Below, in pieces: positions 9,953-20,072 of a stretch of 64,000 bases of DNA. The stretch is from Parietichytrium sp. I65-24A (Eukaryota; Sar; Bigyra; Thraustochytrida; Thraustochytriidae), in contig BLSF01000030.1 in NCBI GenBank assembly GCA_012862575.1, forward strand, positions 251,584 to 315,583, in the 5' to 3' direction. The notes below the pieces were generated by a model that saw nothing but the letters and a program-made list of their open reading frames with translations, was not told where the DNA came from and did not search any database. The stretch's first letter is position 1; the number at the start of each line of letters is the position of its first letter. The translations under genes were made by a program, and so were the position numbers.

Positions 9953-12157
9953 TCAGGAGTGCTTGCGACGCTTGCTTCGTTTCTTAGTGCCCTGTCCAGA
10001 GAGTTCGCTTTGGGCCAGTGACCGTTTCCCGGTGATGAGAGAGTCGTGAAGGCTTGCCCGCGAGTGACTGGAGTCATTGGCAATAAACTTGGACGATGAA
10101 AACCGCGGCTGGATCCGCTGACTCAGCAAGCCTTCCAAATTCCGCCGCAAACTATTGATCTCCTTGACTTCTGCGCCATAGGTACGATTCGTCGCGATTC
10201 CATAATCTTGGTCCTCCTTTTCCTTGACTAGGTCTTCATCTACCTCGATGTCGGCAGCCGCAGCTTGTGCCCGATACCACTCCTGTTTAGATTTGTGAAA
10301 TCTATGTTTGCGCTCAAGCAGCTCGATCCTACGAGCCAATCCGATGCGAGATTGCACCTGGGGCATGTACGTCATGTCGAAGGGAAAGTCTTCCACCCGA
10401 TCTCTCCCAATTGCTTGTTCGATAGAGTCAAACGAGGACACTTCGTTCGTTCCCACAAGCGCCAGACACATACCGATGCTCATCGCACGAGCTGTACGAC
10501 CGGAGCGATGCACGAAAATATCCGCGGATTTGGGGATTGAAAAGTGGACCACGTAGTTGATGCCTTTAATGTCCAACCCACGAGCCGCAACATCTGTTGC
10601 AATCAAGACGCCAGTCTCGGCCTTGGTAAACTTCTCAAGATGCTGGAGACGCTGTCTCTGCTGCATATTTGCATGGAGCGTCTGAACGTTCTCCATCTTG
10701 AGAACTCTGAGGAGTTCTGATAACCTTCGCAGGGTGGCGATGGTGTTGACGAAAACGAGCGTTCTGCCAACGTATTTGGTCAAAAAGTAATACAGATAAT
10801 TGTCCTTGCTTTCTTCAACGCACCTCACTGCGGCCAGCGTCAAACCCTCCGGAAGCGTTACGGTAGGCTCAATCACCGCTTTTTTTTCAATCTTTGAAGT
10901 TTCGGTACCATTCGTGTCCGATTTTGAGGGTTTTTTCCCACCCCAGAATTCCTGCTGATCCTCCGCTGACACAGAGCACAAGGATGGTTTACCGCGTACT
11001 CCAATGCGCTCCATGAGGTCATCCAGAGACTCCATGCTACTCTGCGTGGCTGCGGGAGATTTCTTCTTCCCCATCTTTTTTGGCTCTGGTGCAGTCTCAA
11101 GCGTCAGCGTAGCACTGAACAGGAATGTCTGACGCTTGTACTTGCTCTTGGAGGCCTTCACCCCGCGCTCTAGCAGCACCAGGAATGGGGTGAGTTCAGG
11201 AAAGTGGCCGCGCGCGAACATTCTGTCTGCCTCATCAACCACCAAGTACCTCAACGTGGAGCTCAGCTTTGACAGATGCTGCGTTCCCTCCTTGATCATT
11301 GCCCAAAGCCGACCAGGTGTCCCAATAACCACTTGTGGCCTTTGCGACATGATCCGCTCCTGCTTCACCTGAGACATACCACCGAGCACCCTACCGATAC
11401 GCAGCGTTTTCTTCTCGCCGGCGTTAACTACCCGAAGAACAGCATCAAAGTGATCTGCGATTTGCACGGCAAGCTCGCGCGTTGGGGCCAGAATCAGAGC
11501 TGCAACGCCATCCTCGGCGTCGGGCATTTTGTTCAAAAGGCCGTTGAGAAGTGGGAGTCCAAAAGCAAGGGTTTTACCTGACCCAGTCTCTGCCGTTCCC
11601 ATGATGTCACTTCCGGCCATGGCCTTGGTTATGCAAAGCCTTTGAATCGGGGTCGGCACCGCATAGCCGAGCTTTTCTAGACCTTTCAAAAGCCCCTCGT
11701 GCAAGCCGAATTCCATCCAAGCGGACATGTCCAGCTTGCTCGATTCCTCATCTTCCTCAGGCTCAACCTCCTTGCCCTCTTCATCATCCTCTGCAGCACC
11801 TGCGACTCCCTCTTTCTCTGCGACAGTCCCCAACTCCTGTTCCTCCTTTGCCTTTTTGTTCTTGTTCTTCTTCTTTTTGGGCTTCTTCTTTTTAGGCTTT
11901 TTCTTGTCTTCCTTGCTCGCCACCGTCTCATCCTTGCCCTTCTGATCTGCTTCGCCGTCATCTTCGTCATCGCTCTTCCTCTCGTCTCCCTGGCTAACCC
12001 CATCCTCTCCATCCTTGAAGATCACTTTGCCATTGACCACCTTGTACGACCCCGCCGGCAGCTCTTCAAAGGACAGCATCGTGCCAATGTCTTCGTCGGC
12101 GCCAAGCTCCTGCGCCTCCGTCAGGTCTACCTCCACTTTGCGCCATTTTGGGGCCAT
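9953..12157 (-). CDS. DDX24: DEAD-box RNA helicase DDX24/Mak5
   Basis: Nucleolar ATP-dependent RNA helicase of the DDX24/Mak5 group, required for 60S ribosomal subunit assembly. It is 734 residues from ATG 12157. The opening MAPKWRKVEVDL with LSFEELPAGSYK matches the conserved N-terminus of DDX24. A Lys/Glu/Asp-rich linker follows, then the Q motif (GYAVPTPIQRL), motif I (AETGSGKT), PTRELAVQ, GTPGRL, DEAD in VVDEADRMF, SAT in FLFSATL, an insertion typical of this subfamily, RGLDI and HRSGRTAR. A basic tail (KKRSKRRKH) fits nucleolar targeting. The frame is open with an ATG at 12388, but that extension is low-complexity and not conserved, so I take the internal start. Confidence 0.92.
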   Translation of the reverse strand: MAPKWRKVEVDLTEAQELGADEDIGTMLSFEELPAGSYKVVNGKVIFKDGEDGVSQGDERKSDDEDDGEADQKGKDETVASKEDKKKPKKKKPKKKKNKNKKAKEEQELGTVAEKEGVAGAAEDDEEGKEVEPEEDEESSKLDMSAWMEFGLHEGLLKGLEKLGYAVPTPIQRLCITKAMAGSDIMGTAETGSGKTLAFGLPLLNGLLNKMPDAEDGVAALILAPTRELAVQIADHFDAVLRVVNAGEKKTLRIGRVLGGMSQVKQERIMSQRPQVVIGTPGRLWAMIKEGTQHLSKLSSTLRYLVVDEADRMFARGHFPELTPFLVLLERGVKASKSKYKRQTFLFSATLTLETAPEPKKMGKKKSPAATQSSMESLDDLMERIGVRGKPSLCSVSAEDQQEFWGGKKPSKSDTNGTETSKIEKKAVIEPTVTLPEGLTLAAVRCVEESKDNYLYYFLTKYVGRTLVFVNTIATLRRLSELLRVLKMENVQTLHANMQQRQRLQHLEKFTKAETGVLIATDVAARGLDIKGINYVVHFSIPKSADIFVHRSGRTARAMSIGMCLALVGTNEVSSFDSIEQAIGRDRVEDFPFDMTYMPQVQSRIGLARRIELLERKHRFHKSKQEWYRAQAAAADIEVDEDLVKEKEDQDYGIATNRTYGAEVKEINSLRRNLEGLLSQRIQPRFSSSKFIANDSSHSRASLHDSLITGKRSLAQSELSGQGTKKRSKRRKHS

Positions 12158-12614
12158 CTTTTCCTGGCTTCTGGATGGCCTACAGCGAACGATCTCACGC
12201 GGGGCGTCGAGGCCCGATCTCACGCGTGCCTGTGCTTCTCCTCCTGCTGTTCCGCCGTGCGCCGTCTTGCTCGGCGCACCCTGTACTTGGCCGCCGCTTG
12301 TTTGTGCGTTTGTGTGCTGGTACCAAACTGGTGAAAATGCGGCAAAGTGTTTCCAAGTTGCTTTCCTTTCGCTGGTTGATCCTGACATGGGCCTAGACTT
12401 TGGGAGGAGTGACCTAGTGCGAGTACCCCGGCGTGTACACGATACAGTAGCAAAGGGAAAGTGCTACCGTGTAAATCTCTAGTTGGATGACTGGTTGGAT
12501 GGCGAGATGGTAGCAGCCCATAGGGAGTGCATAATGAGGAGACATGAGGAATGTTTGTGTAAATGCTGTGAATGGGAGATGGAAGGCAATGCGAAATGGA
12601 CCTGGATTGTTTGG
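12158..12614. promoter_or_regulatory. Upstream region of DDX24, downstream of the RanBPM gene
   Basis: A 457-nt gap between two minus-strand genes. It contains ggcgtgtacacgatacagtagc (within 12420-12455) and a nearby inverted partner, gtgctaccgtgtaa, which resemble the GTACAC elements near other gene starts. An in-frame but unconserved extension of DDX24 covers its lower half. Confidence 0.35.
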
Positions 12615-14666
12615 TCAGCCTCCCGGGCTCTGCGTGGCTGAGAACAAATGCGGGAATTCAGCAATGCGAGACCTTTTGATGCGAAGAATCATCTCCAAAC
12701 TGCTTGAGATGAGCATTTTGTCTGGAGGTTTGTCGTCCTTTTTGCTCGCGACGTTTCGGTGCGCAATTGAGACAATCTGTTCCATGACACAGACGATAAC
12801 GTCGTCGCGGAACTCGTCAGAGAATAGGTATGAGTGCGGAGACTCTTTGGGATCGGAATATGCCAAGACGGGCAGAAAGTGCTTGGCAACGGACGGCCTC
12901 AATTTCTCCCTTGCGAACTGTATTGCGTTCAAAGTCTCCTTCCTCCTCACGAGATCAATAAAGTGTAACGAAAGAAGAGGCTGCATAGCATCGTCCCAAC
13001 CAGGCCCATGACAGTCTCGAAAGTGCTCCTTCAACTTTTCGATTGCTTTCATCGGTTGGCCATCCGAAATCAGCATTCTGATTTTGTTACGTTCAGAGAT
13101 GCTGAGCACCCCGTCCGCTGAGGCCAGGGGCAGCGACCCGTACCATCCGCTGCGATCTAAGAACTCTTCTGAATATAGACAGAAAAAACTGTACAGCGCA
13201 GATCTTTGCCTCTGTATAACGTTCTCCCCGACTTTGCTTGGCGGGATGAGAGTGTCGCACTCTTTGTCGAACGCTTCTAATGTTCGCTCGTATCCATGGA
13301 ACTCGAGAAAGTCCCTGACGAGGGCTGGGAGAGCTTCGGGTTCTAGCTCAAACGATCGAAGTCCCTTTTCACGAAAAGCGGTCAATTCGGACAAATACGC
13401 ATCTACATCGTACTTAAACGGCCCGCTGAAGTTGGCAGTCACTTCCTCACCATGATTTTGCAAACTAGCACTCGGGAAATAGTCGTGGCTAAATACATCT
13501 GAGTGCTGGTACTCACAGCAGAACTCCCCGTTCATTGTGAAAAATACGGTGCCTTTCAGGTAATTCAGCCCACATCCAACAACGTCTCCGTTTTGTATCG
13601 GGCCAGACGACCCTGCTTGAGGTCCAGCCAGCGCAGCGAGCACCTTGCTGCTACCTCCTCCGATCGCGATCGAAAAGTCGACATCTCCCAGCGGCGCTCC
13701 TCCAACCTGCGCGATGGAACTCGTTGACAAAAACGAGCTGGTGCACAGACCAACCCTGACGCCTTTGGGGTCCTTACTTGAGGCGCGAACCTGAGCCTCG
13801 AAATAGTCCACGAAACCCTTCCTTGGAAATGGTCGAACGGACACAATCCTTCCATGAAAGTAGTTGTTCGCTTCAATGTCCGACCGGTCCGGCGCAATGT
13901 ATACAGCGCGGTTACCGTCCTGACTTACTCCAACCAGATCAGGATCCATAGACGGCGCCCATCGATTTGAGGTGCTTGCATCTAAGTCGGGGCCAATATC
14001 CATATCCTCGTACTGGGTATCTCGTGCCTTCGCTTTGGCCGCCAAATTTTTCCCAATACCATAGAGTTCCTTGGCCCATTTGGATTGCGAGCTTCTATGC
14101 TCCGTTGCGCGGTCATTAGTACTATTGGGCTCTTGCTGCAGGCGGCCGCGTAAGAACGGCTCGGTGATATCGTAATCTTTCGCTGATGAGAATTTCCCCT
14201 TGTGCGCGCTGATAATCTTACTGTACAGCTGATGGGTCGCACTGTACCGCTCCGCATCAGCGCCCATGCGCGAAAGGCCGATCGGCACGCTTCCACGCCC
14301 GGGACCATTGTCATTGTCAACATCGTCGCTGTCATCTCCATTGTCATTGTCATTGTCGTTCTCAATATCATCGTCCTCGCCGTTCTCATCCTCATTGACA
14401 TTATCGTTCTCATCCTCATCCTCATCGTCATCGTCGTTGGATTCGGCGTCGTTGTCGCGAGCTAGGCTGGATTCTTGCATGCCCCGGAGCGCTTCGCGGC
14501 CCTCGCGTCGGGATCGATGCCGAGGTCCTTGTCTCGCTCGGCTCTGGCTGGACTGTCGTCCCCCAAATTCCACGCTGCTGCTGCCGCTACTGTCCACGCT
14601 GCTATGATCGCTGTCCATCAGCGCAGCGCCCCTTCCTCTCCTGCTCGCGCCCCTGTAAGGATTCAT
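12615..14666 (-). CDS. RanBPM/RanBP9-like SPRY-LisH-CTLH-CRA protein
   Basis: Likely subunit of the CTLH/GID-type E3 ubiquitin ligase, or a general RanBP9/10 scaffold. It is 683 residues from the first ATG (MNPYRGASRR); the longer frame opens with GTG and is not used. The N-terminus is Arg/Ser-rich, followed by a long Asp/Asn/Glu tract at about residues 75-130. The SPRY domain spans about 267-412 (FHGRIVSVRPFPRKG, VGCGLNYLKGTVFFTMNGEF). LisH lies at about 445-470 (LVRDFLEFHGYERTLEAFDKE). CTLH and CRA follow from about 523 (NKIRMLISDGQPMKAIEKL, LHFIDLVRRKETLNAIQFAREKL). The gene is a single exon. Domain order is that of RanBPM; exact orthology is not shown. Confidence 0.88.
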   Translation of the reverse strand: MNPYRGASRRGRGAALMDSDHSSVDSSGSSSVEFGGRQSSQSRARQGPRHRSRREGREALRGMQESSLARDNDAESNDDDDEDEDENDNVNEDENGEDDDIENDNDNDNGDDSDDVDNDNGPGRGSVPIGLSRMGADAERYSATHQLYSKIISAHKGKFSSAKDYDITEPFLRGRLQQEPNSTNDRATEHRSSQSKWAKELYGIGKNLAAKAKARDTQYEDMDIGPDLDASTSNRWAPSMDPDLVGVSQDGNRAVYIAPDRSDIEANNYFHGRIVSVRPFPRKGFVDYFEAQVRASSKDPKGVRVGLCTSSFLSTSSIAQVGGAPLGDVDFSIAIGGGSSKVLAALAGPQAGSSGPIQNGDVVGCGLNYLKGTVFFTMNGEFCCEYQHSDVFSHDYFPSASLQNHGEEVTANFSGPFKYDVDAYLSELTAFREKGLRSFELEPEALPALVRDFLEFHGYERTLEAFDKECDTLIPPSKVGENVIQRQRSALYSFFCLYSEEFLDRSGWYGSLPLASADGVLSISERNKIRMLISDGQPMKAIEKLKEHFRDCHGPGWDDAMQPLLSLHFIDLVRRKETLNAIQFAREKLRPSVAKHFLPVLAYSDPKESPHSYLFSDEFRDDVIVCVMEQIVSIAHRNVASKKDDKPPDKMLISSSLEMILRIKRSRIAEFPHLFSATQSPGG

Positions 14667-14730
14667 TATTCTCCGTCCCCTGCCTCTTCCCTGCTCCTCT
14701 GCTCCTCTGCTCCTCGTTCTCACACCAACT

Positions 14731-14769
14731 TCTGAATTCAGAATTCAGAATTCAGAATTCAGAATTCTG
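14731..14769. repeat. Heptanucleotide palindromic tandem repeat (AGAATTC)
   Basis: About five copies of a 7-bp unit containing the EcoRI-type palindrome GAATTC, just upstream of the RanBPM-like start. The same unit recurs at 61049-61080. Confidence 0.95.
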
Positions 14770-15544
14770 CTTTGTCTTTTTTCCAAAACAATACAACAAA
14801 GTTCTCTACGCGCTGGCTTTCCGGACTTGCGGACTTCCGGACTTGCGGGTACAGTGGCTCGCGGTCCTGTGCTTCTGAAGGAACGGGCTGGGTGCGCTAA
14901 GATTTCCCTCTCCCACCGGCGGAATTACGCCGAGGATGCGTTTGATATGCGCCGATACCGTACCCGCAGCTGGCCCTTTCCACACAAGCGCGCGAGTTGT
15001 CCCGAGGAAAAGTGCGCGGAAGATCGCGTAGGAGTACTTAGGGGAGACTACGTGGCGGAGACGCGGGGGGGGGGGGGGGGTGGTAGGGAATAGTCTAGCG
15101 GTGGAGGTAAGCAAGAGAGGAAATGTCGAGGAATAGGTTGGCAGAAAGTCAGTGGGTTCTCGGGAGGAGAACCGGAGAGCCCGCTGGAGAACCGGTTCTT
15201 CGTTTGTTTCTTCTGAATCTGATGATTTTGTTTTGTTTTGTTTTGCCACAGTCAATTCGGACCGGTGAGGCCAACGAGTTGGATATGGCGTTCGATGACA
15301 AGCGATGGAATGGAAAGTTAAAAAGTCTGTGTCGGCGAGCAAAGTAGGTAGCTGTTGCAGAGAGAGGAGAAAGGAAAGGTCGAGATCAGGTGCGAGAACA
15401 TTATCATTAAGAGAAAGAGAGTACACTGGATGTGCACCATGCATCATCATGATGGCAACGTAGACGCAGCTGCCAAGGGCGAAGATCGCGCGCGTTGCAG
15501 GCGGCAACCGCGACCGCGATTTAGCTCAGAACCACATGAGTTCC
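14770..15544. other. Intergenic stretch with a poly-G tract
   Basis: No supported gene. A run of about 16 G lies at 15065-15080. A 233-codon minus-strand frame (14806-15507) crosses this tract and shows no recognisable domain, so I treat it as spurious. TTTTG repeats lie near 15228-15245. Confidence 0.4.
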
Positions 15545-15640
15545 TTACTTCTTGCCGCCCTTCTTTGCGTCAGTCTTTGCTGGTGCTGGCTTTGCTGCTG
15601 GAGCATCGCCAGTCTTCTGGGTGGTGTCCTTCTTTGGCAT
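15545..15640 (-). CDS. 31-residue Lys/Ala/Pro-rich ORF, possible first exon
   Basis: ATG 15640 opens a short frame rich in Lys, Ala and Pro, beginning MPKKDTTQ and ending KKGGKK. The composition resembles the N-terminal tail of a small ribosomal protein such as eS25. The stop codon overlaps a good 5' splice site (aagaa then gtaagg), so this may be a first exon that continues elsewhere. I looked on the minus strand between 14.77 and 15.54 kb for a matching continuation (for example the KKKWSKGK box of eS25) and did not find one. It could be a complete micropeptide, a first exon or chance. Confidence 0.28.
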   Translation of the reverse strand: MPKKDTTQKTGDAPAAKPAPAKTDAKKGGKK

Positions 15641-18546
15641 TTTGATTGTTTTGAGGCTTGTCTTGATTTGCTTCGGTTGCTTTTGGTGTCTGTTCAAGGT
15701 CTCCGCCTGGGCCGACAAACTCAACCCAATGCAAATCTATGAGCAGTGGCCTGGTCCCCATGCATTTGTATTGGAAAAGAAGCCTGGTCGGCCGGGTGAT
15801 GTAGACTCCCGTAGTACCGGCGCTGGTACTCGCTGTCAATCAGACACCCTCGAGTAGATACCAGAAAAAAGATCCACTTTTCACTCGAGTGAGATGGGAC
15901 CCCTCTCCCGCCTTTACGCTCTCCCGCCTTCACGCCCTCACAACTCCTCTGTGGTGAACTAAGAGCTCGGCTAAAGCTGAAAGATCTCGAAGCCCGGCAA
16001 CACGATGCCATTTGCGTTGCTGTATGGTCTGTGCACGGTTGTGTTTGGATCTGGAAACAAAGAAAAGATACGAGCCTCTTACAAATTCAGATGCCAAAGC
16101 CGGAAGGAGGTGCAATATGTTTTTCCTGGTACTGAATTACTGTTAATAACTTGCCGATAAGTATCTTTCTGAAGAGTCAACGCGCAACAGAGCATTCATT
16201 GATTTGCGAACGCAGGCGTCTATTGTGGATTACTAATCCCTTTTATCTGCTTTAAAGTCTTGACTCGTGCGTTTAGTAAGGTCGTGTGAGATTCGAATCT
16301 TTTAATCCCTTGAGGTTCATTACCGTTGCGGAGCGACAAGGCCCTGGGCGTTGAGCAGAAAGAGAGACCAGGTCTTGCTCTGCATCAGAGTTCGCAACAG
16401 TTTTGGCTCATGACTCTCGTCTCATCAGCTCCGACTTGCCCCATCGCGAATGACTGATAAGTAACAGATACTCACCGTCAGTAACCATGAACTTCTGTTG
16501 ACTCGTGACTGACTGTGACAGGAAGAAGAGTGTTTTGCAAATCCTCGTTGCTATCTTGTGAGCGTCTGGACGCTGGTATAGTACGTACACACAACACCGG
16601 TATTAAACAAGCACAAAGTGATCGACTAAGAATAGAACACATGGAGACCCGGCTCCTGGTGTTAATGTTATCGGTAGATGGGGATGGATGTTGTGGCAAC
16701 TTTTCCTTGTGCGCAATGCAGTTGGAGCCGGGCGGATTAGTGCAAGCAGACAAGTCGGAACAAGGGCAACAAAAGAGAGAAGGAAGAACGCCTCTCCCAC
16801 CATGCCCGTTACTGATACTCAGTACCCTGGTACTGTTCTTTTTGTCACGGTCGCACAGAGTGAAGCTTTTGACCGGCGACGAGTTTTGTTTTGCTTTACT
16901 CTAGTAAACAAGTAAAACATCGATTTTTTTATTCGAATTTTTCTCACTGTCAATCCTGAGAAAGGCAAAGTAAGATTGTTGGTGCTATTGGAACTCACAG
17001 AGTCAGACCGAAACAGAGTACGAAGTACTGAGTACCATATATTGCTCACCAGCACTGAACTCGTGATCCAAGGAGTTTTTGTCTTCCAACGCTCGGCCGG
17101 TCGTCGTAGCTTTTCGAGTTGGGCCAAGTCCTTTCAGTTGACTGCTGACGAGTTTATTTTCTCAGTACTAGTATATGAAATCGCCAGTATTCATCGCAGC
17201 ACGGAATTGAGCAAATGTCCGCATCGACCTTTTTACGAGGAACCGCTGTTATAGGCGCAGTGTTTGTTTCTCTGCAAAGGTGACTAGGCCTGATGCTCTT
17301 TGAACCTCGACCTTTAAAAGTGCAGGTGACGGCTCCCGAAAAGAGGATGAGTTTAGGACTATTGTCCTTGGCAACGCCTGTTGCATGCGGCTCTGAACGG
17401 CACTCACGCACGAATCTGATGCGTAGGCAAAAAGACTTGTCAGGTCGATTGCAATCACAGGATGCTGTAAAACTGTTGATCCTGCCTCGCAAGGTCTGGC
17501 TATGGTAGGCTCATGTACTGGTACTCGAGTTCCCAGGTCTTGCCATGTCTTGCCTCCACATCCTGTCGCCCTCGAGACTCTCGAGGCATCATCATGCTCG
17601 CCCGAATCTTTCGCGAGTCGGACCGGAACTCAAGTACACTTTCAACCGGACGCGTCAAACACCGTCGGTTGCCGGCACTGCCCGCGTACACCCGCAATCA
17701 GTACATCGAGTACCCACTGCACATGTTGGCGCGCTCACGGACAGTACTCGATTTCTGCGATCATAATAGTGCATTCCCAATTCATCAAAGAGCTTCGTGT
17801 CTGAAAGATCCCCGATGCAACCCGTTGCGCGTGTAATCTTGTTTTATCAGGCAAGAAAGCTCACGAGAAGTAGATTGGGTGCTTTTTGGGGTGTTATACT
17901 AAGATGATGAAGCAAGCAATTCCTGCTTGTAGACCTAACGCAGTAGGCATCAAGCAAAGAGCAGCCCCGCATAGCCCGATGAGGTCGATCTCCGGAGCTG
18001 TGAGCTGCTCTTGTCCGGATACTCGTTTCAAACCCAGCGTTTTGTGCAGCAAGATGACTCTAAAACCCGCCCCGTTGGATCCGTTGGCTTCTGAGCATAC
18101 TAGTACCCGGCCGGCACTCAGATTATCCGGATCAACATGATTAACCGGGTCAACAACATCGTCATGAACAATTGAGGCCAAACTGCAAATCGATCGTTTG
18201 TGAACCATATTCCTATGCACTGGACTCGAGTGGAACCAAGTGGAGCTATTGGAACCCACCAGCCCACCAAAACGAGACCGAGGAACAAGAGAACTTCGGC
18301 AAATTTTCTCGAAATATTTGCCAGCTTTGCGCTTACTCCATCGCTCTACCAACCCTGGAGCTCAGTTGGCATTATTGCCATTATTAGAGGTCGCAGTAGA
18401 AAAGAGTTTGCGAGGTGCTGTGGGGAGTGCTCCGTGCTCAGTGCTCGGCCAATTTGTACTTGAGGGAGGTCGCGTTCGTAGGATTTGGTGTGGCAGAAGG
18501 ATACGCAAGGCAAGAGTGCAGGGCTGCTCAACTGCGCACAACGAAA
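15641..18546. other. Gene-poor 2.9 kb stretch upstream of the COA3-like gene
   Basis: No confident gene. Frames of 80-150 codons exist on both strands, but none shows a domain or agrees with splice signals. The stretch has a marked excess of GTACTGAGTACC-type palindromes (near 16817, 17024 and 17745). It also holds the TACTCACCGTCAGTA motif at 16469-16483 and a CACTGTC core at 16945-16951. A 104-codon minus frame (17894-18208) with a hydrophobic C-terminus is the best of a weak set. Confidence 0.35.
16469..16483. promoter_or_regulatory. Near-palindromic motif TACTCACCGTCAGTA
   Basis: One of several intergenic copies of a quasi-symmetric 15-mer, consensus TACTCACTGTCAGTA. Others lie at 38082-38096, 60200-60214 and 60608-60624 (with a 2-base insertion), and partial ones at 8081 and 26877. 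Its symmetry suggests a dimeric DNA-binding protein; the function is unknown. Confidence 0.35.
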
Positions 18547-18859
18547 ATGGTGATGTTCTTAAAACAAGCGGCTGTGAGGGCAGCGCGTGGAAGTGGAAAA
18601 CGCATGTTGAGCTCCAAGGCTCCACAGCATCAGCAATACGAGGCACCAGTACCAGCTGGCAGAAATGCGGCGGTTGCGGTCGGGCTTATGCTCTTTGTGG
18701 GATCCGTTTACCTCTACACGGTGAAGAGAATGCAAACGGTAAGTATTTCCGATGTGCAGGGGATGTATGGGATTGGTACTAACTGAGGCGTCGCAGAATG
18801 CCGAGCTCGGGGAAGACTTCTCTCAAATCTTTGAACAGGTGAAGAAGGAGGAGAAGTGA
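18547..18859 (+). CDS. COA3-like mitochondrial inner-membrane assembly protein
   Basis: A small protein of 84 residues from two exons: 18547-18738, intron 18739-18796 (58 nt, gtaagt to gtcgcag with tactaac branch-like sequence), then 18797-18859. The N-terminus (MVMFLKQAAVRAARGSGKRM) is basic and amphipathic like a mitochondrial presequence. A single membrane segment follows a conserved Arg-Asn (GRNAAVAVGLMLFVGSVYLYT), with a charged tail (NAELGEDFSQIFEQVKKEEK). The pattern RN, a helix, IYxYT, then an acidic tail is that of COA3/CCDC56, which couples COX1 synthesis to cytochrome c oxidase assembly. The family assignment is an inference from a short sequence; another small inner-membrane subunit is possible. 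Confidence 0.6.
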
Positions 18860-19364
18860 AGCTCTTTGCGTCCATCAGACACATGGAAAGACTTGTTTAA
18901 GACGGAGTGCATCTGTTGAAGCATTTTTGCGCACTTGCACGCCCTTCCTGTTTTTGGCGGAAGGCTTTTCACATCCATTGCTTGAATTAAATATAGATTA
19001 TAAACCATCCTCTTCTAATTTCTTGAACTGAAACTGAAAGAACAGGATTGTACTAACAGAATTAAAAAAAATACAAACCCAGAGAGCATCTGATGGTCAT
19101 CCATGTACTCATATAACTTTTAACACTGTAAATACGTTTCCTCCCTCCCGATCTCGTAGATCAGTTCCATAAATATGGTAGGGAGAGAAATCGGATGCAG
19201 GATGCAGATCGGCAATTGCTGGGTGCTGACTGTGAGTATGCATGTTTTCTGTTATTTCAGGGTCGTCAAGCTAATGTTCTTCCAGACTCACAATTTCAAC
19301 TTTTCTCTGAAACTGCCAAAATATCGCGCGCGCGCGAGAGAAAGAGTAGGGTTGGAAGAGTCGT
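18860..19364. other. Convergent 3' region between the COA3-like gene and GrpE
   Basis: 505 nt, AT-rich after the COA3-like stop, with poly-A/T tracts and no ORF of interest. It presumably holds both 3' UTRs. A (CG)n-like cgcgcgcgcg run lies at 19326-19336. Confidence 0.5.
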
Positions 19365-20072
19365 CTATTTCTGTGGCTTGGCTTTGACTGTGCCGACCTG
19401 TGCCGGGCGGAGAACGCGGTCCTTAAATTTGTAGCCGCTCTGCATCAGAAAGCCGATGGTGCCAGCCTCAAATTCTGGGTGGTCCATCTGGTACATTGCC
19501 TCATGCATTTGAGGGTCATACTTGTCTCCAACCTGGCCATAGCGGGTGATGCCATTTGCTTCGAACACCTTAAGCAAGTTTCCCTCGGTCATCTTGATAC
19601 CCTCGTACAAAGACGACAAGTGCTGGTTGACATTCTCGCCAGCCAAGGCTTCCTCTGGAACTGCGTTCACAGCACGGGTGAGGTTGTCCGCGACTTCGAG
19701 CAGGCTCTTGGCAAACTTTTGGTTGGCGTATGTGTTTGCATGGTCTACATCGCGTTTGGCGCGGTTTCTAACATTCTCCATCTCAGCATACGCGCGAAGC
19801 ATTTTGTCCTTCATGTCTGCAAGGTCGGTTTCGAGTTTTGTGACCTTTTCATTGAGCTCGGTCACCTTTGGGTCCACAGCCTCCGCGGCTTGCGCAGTCT
19901 CCTGGGTGCCTTCAGCTCCTTCAGGCTTTTCTGTTGGCTTGGAATCTCCGGATTGCGTTGAGAACTTGAGCGCCTGGCTCCTGGCTCCGAACACCGGCGC
20001 CCACGCACTCCTTCTGGCCACACCAGGCGCAGACACCCTGGCCGCCAAAAGCGCTCTTCCTGCAAAGCTCAT
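19365..20072 (-). CDS. GRPEL: Mitochondrial GrpE (Mge1), nucleotide exchange factor of mtHsp70
   Basis: Releases ADP from matrix Hsp70 during protein import and folding. It is 235 residues from ATG 20072 (MSFAGRALLAARV), with an Arg/Ala/Ser presequence of about 35 residues, a charged linker, a long coiled coil (VTELNEKVTKLETDLADMKDKMLRAYAEMENVRNR, interrupted here only by normal heptads) and the C-terminal beta wing (FEANGITRYGQVGDKYDP, HEAMYQ, GTIGFLMQSGYKFKDRVLRPA). A 5' UTR intron is likely at 20074-20176: donor actcag/gtgagt, acceptor gtgcag directly before the ATG's preceding G. That splice removes an alternative ATG at 20081 and so fixes the start. Confidence 0.95.
   Translation of the reverse strand: MSFAGRALLAARVSAPGVARRSAWAPVFGARSQALKFSTQSGDSKPTEKPEGAEGTQETAQAAEAVDPKVTELNEKVTKLETDLADMKDKMLRAYAEMENVRNRAKRDVDHANTYANQKFAKSLLEVADNLTRAVNAVPEEALAGENVNQHLSSLYEGIKMTEGNLLKVFEANGITRYGQVGDKYDPQMHEAMYQMDHPEFEAGTIGFLMQSGYKFKDRVLRPAQVGTVKAKPQK

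Noticed and set aside
9953-12388. Longer DDX24 start at ATG 12388
   Set aside because: The extra 77 residues are low-complexity and cover promoter-like motifs; the ATG at 12157 gives the conserved DDX24 N-terminus.
14806-15507. 233-codon minus-strand ORF
   Set aside because: It crosses a poly-G/poly-C tract, has no recognisable domain and no plausible start context.
17894-18208. 104-codon minus ORF with IVHDDVVD, recalling the first Asp-rich motif of polyprenyl synthases
   Set aside because: The rest of the sequence does not follow that family, the second Asp-rich motif is absent and the ORF is too short; chance resemblance is likely.
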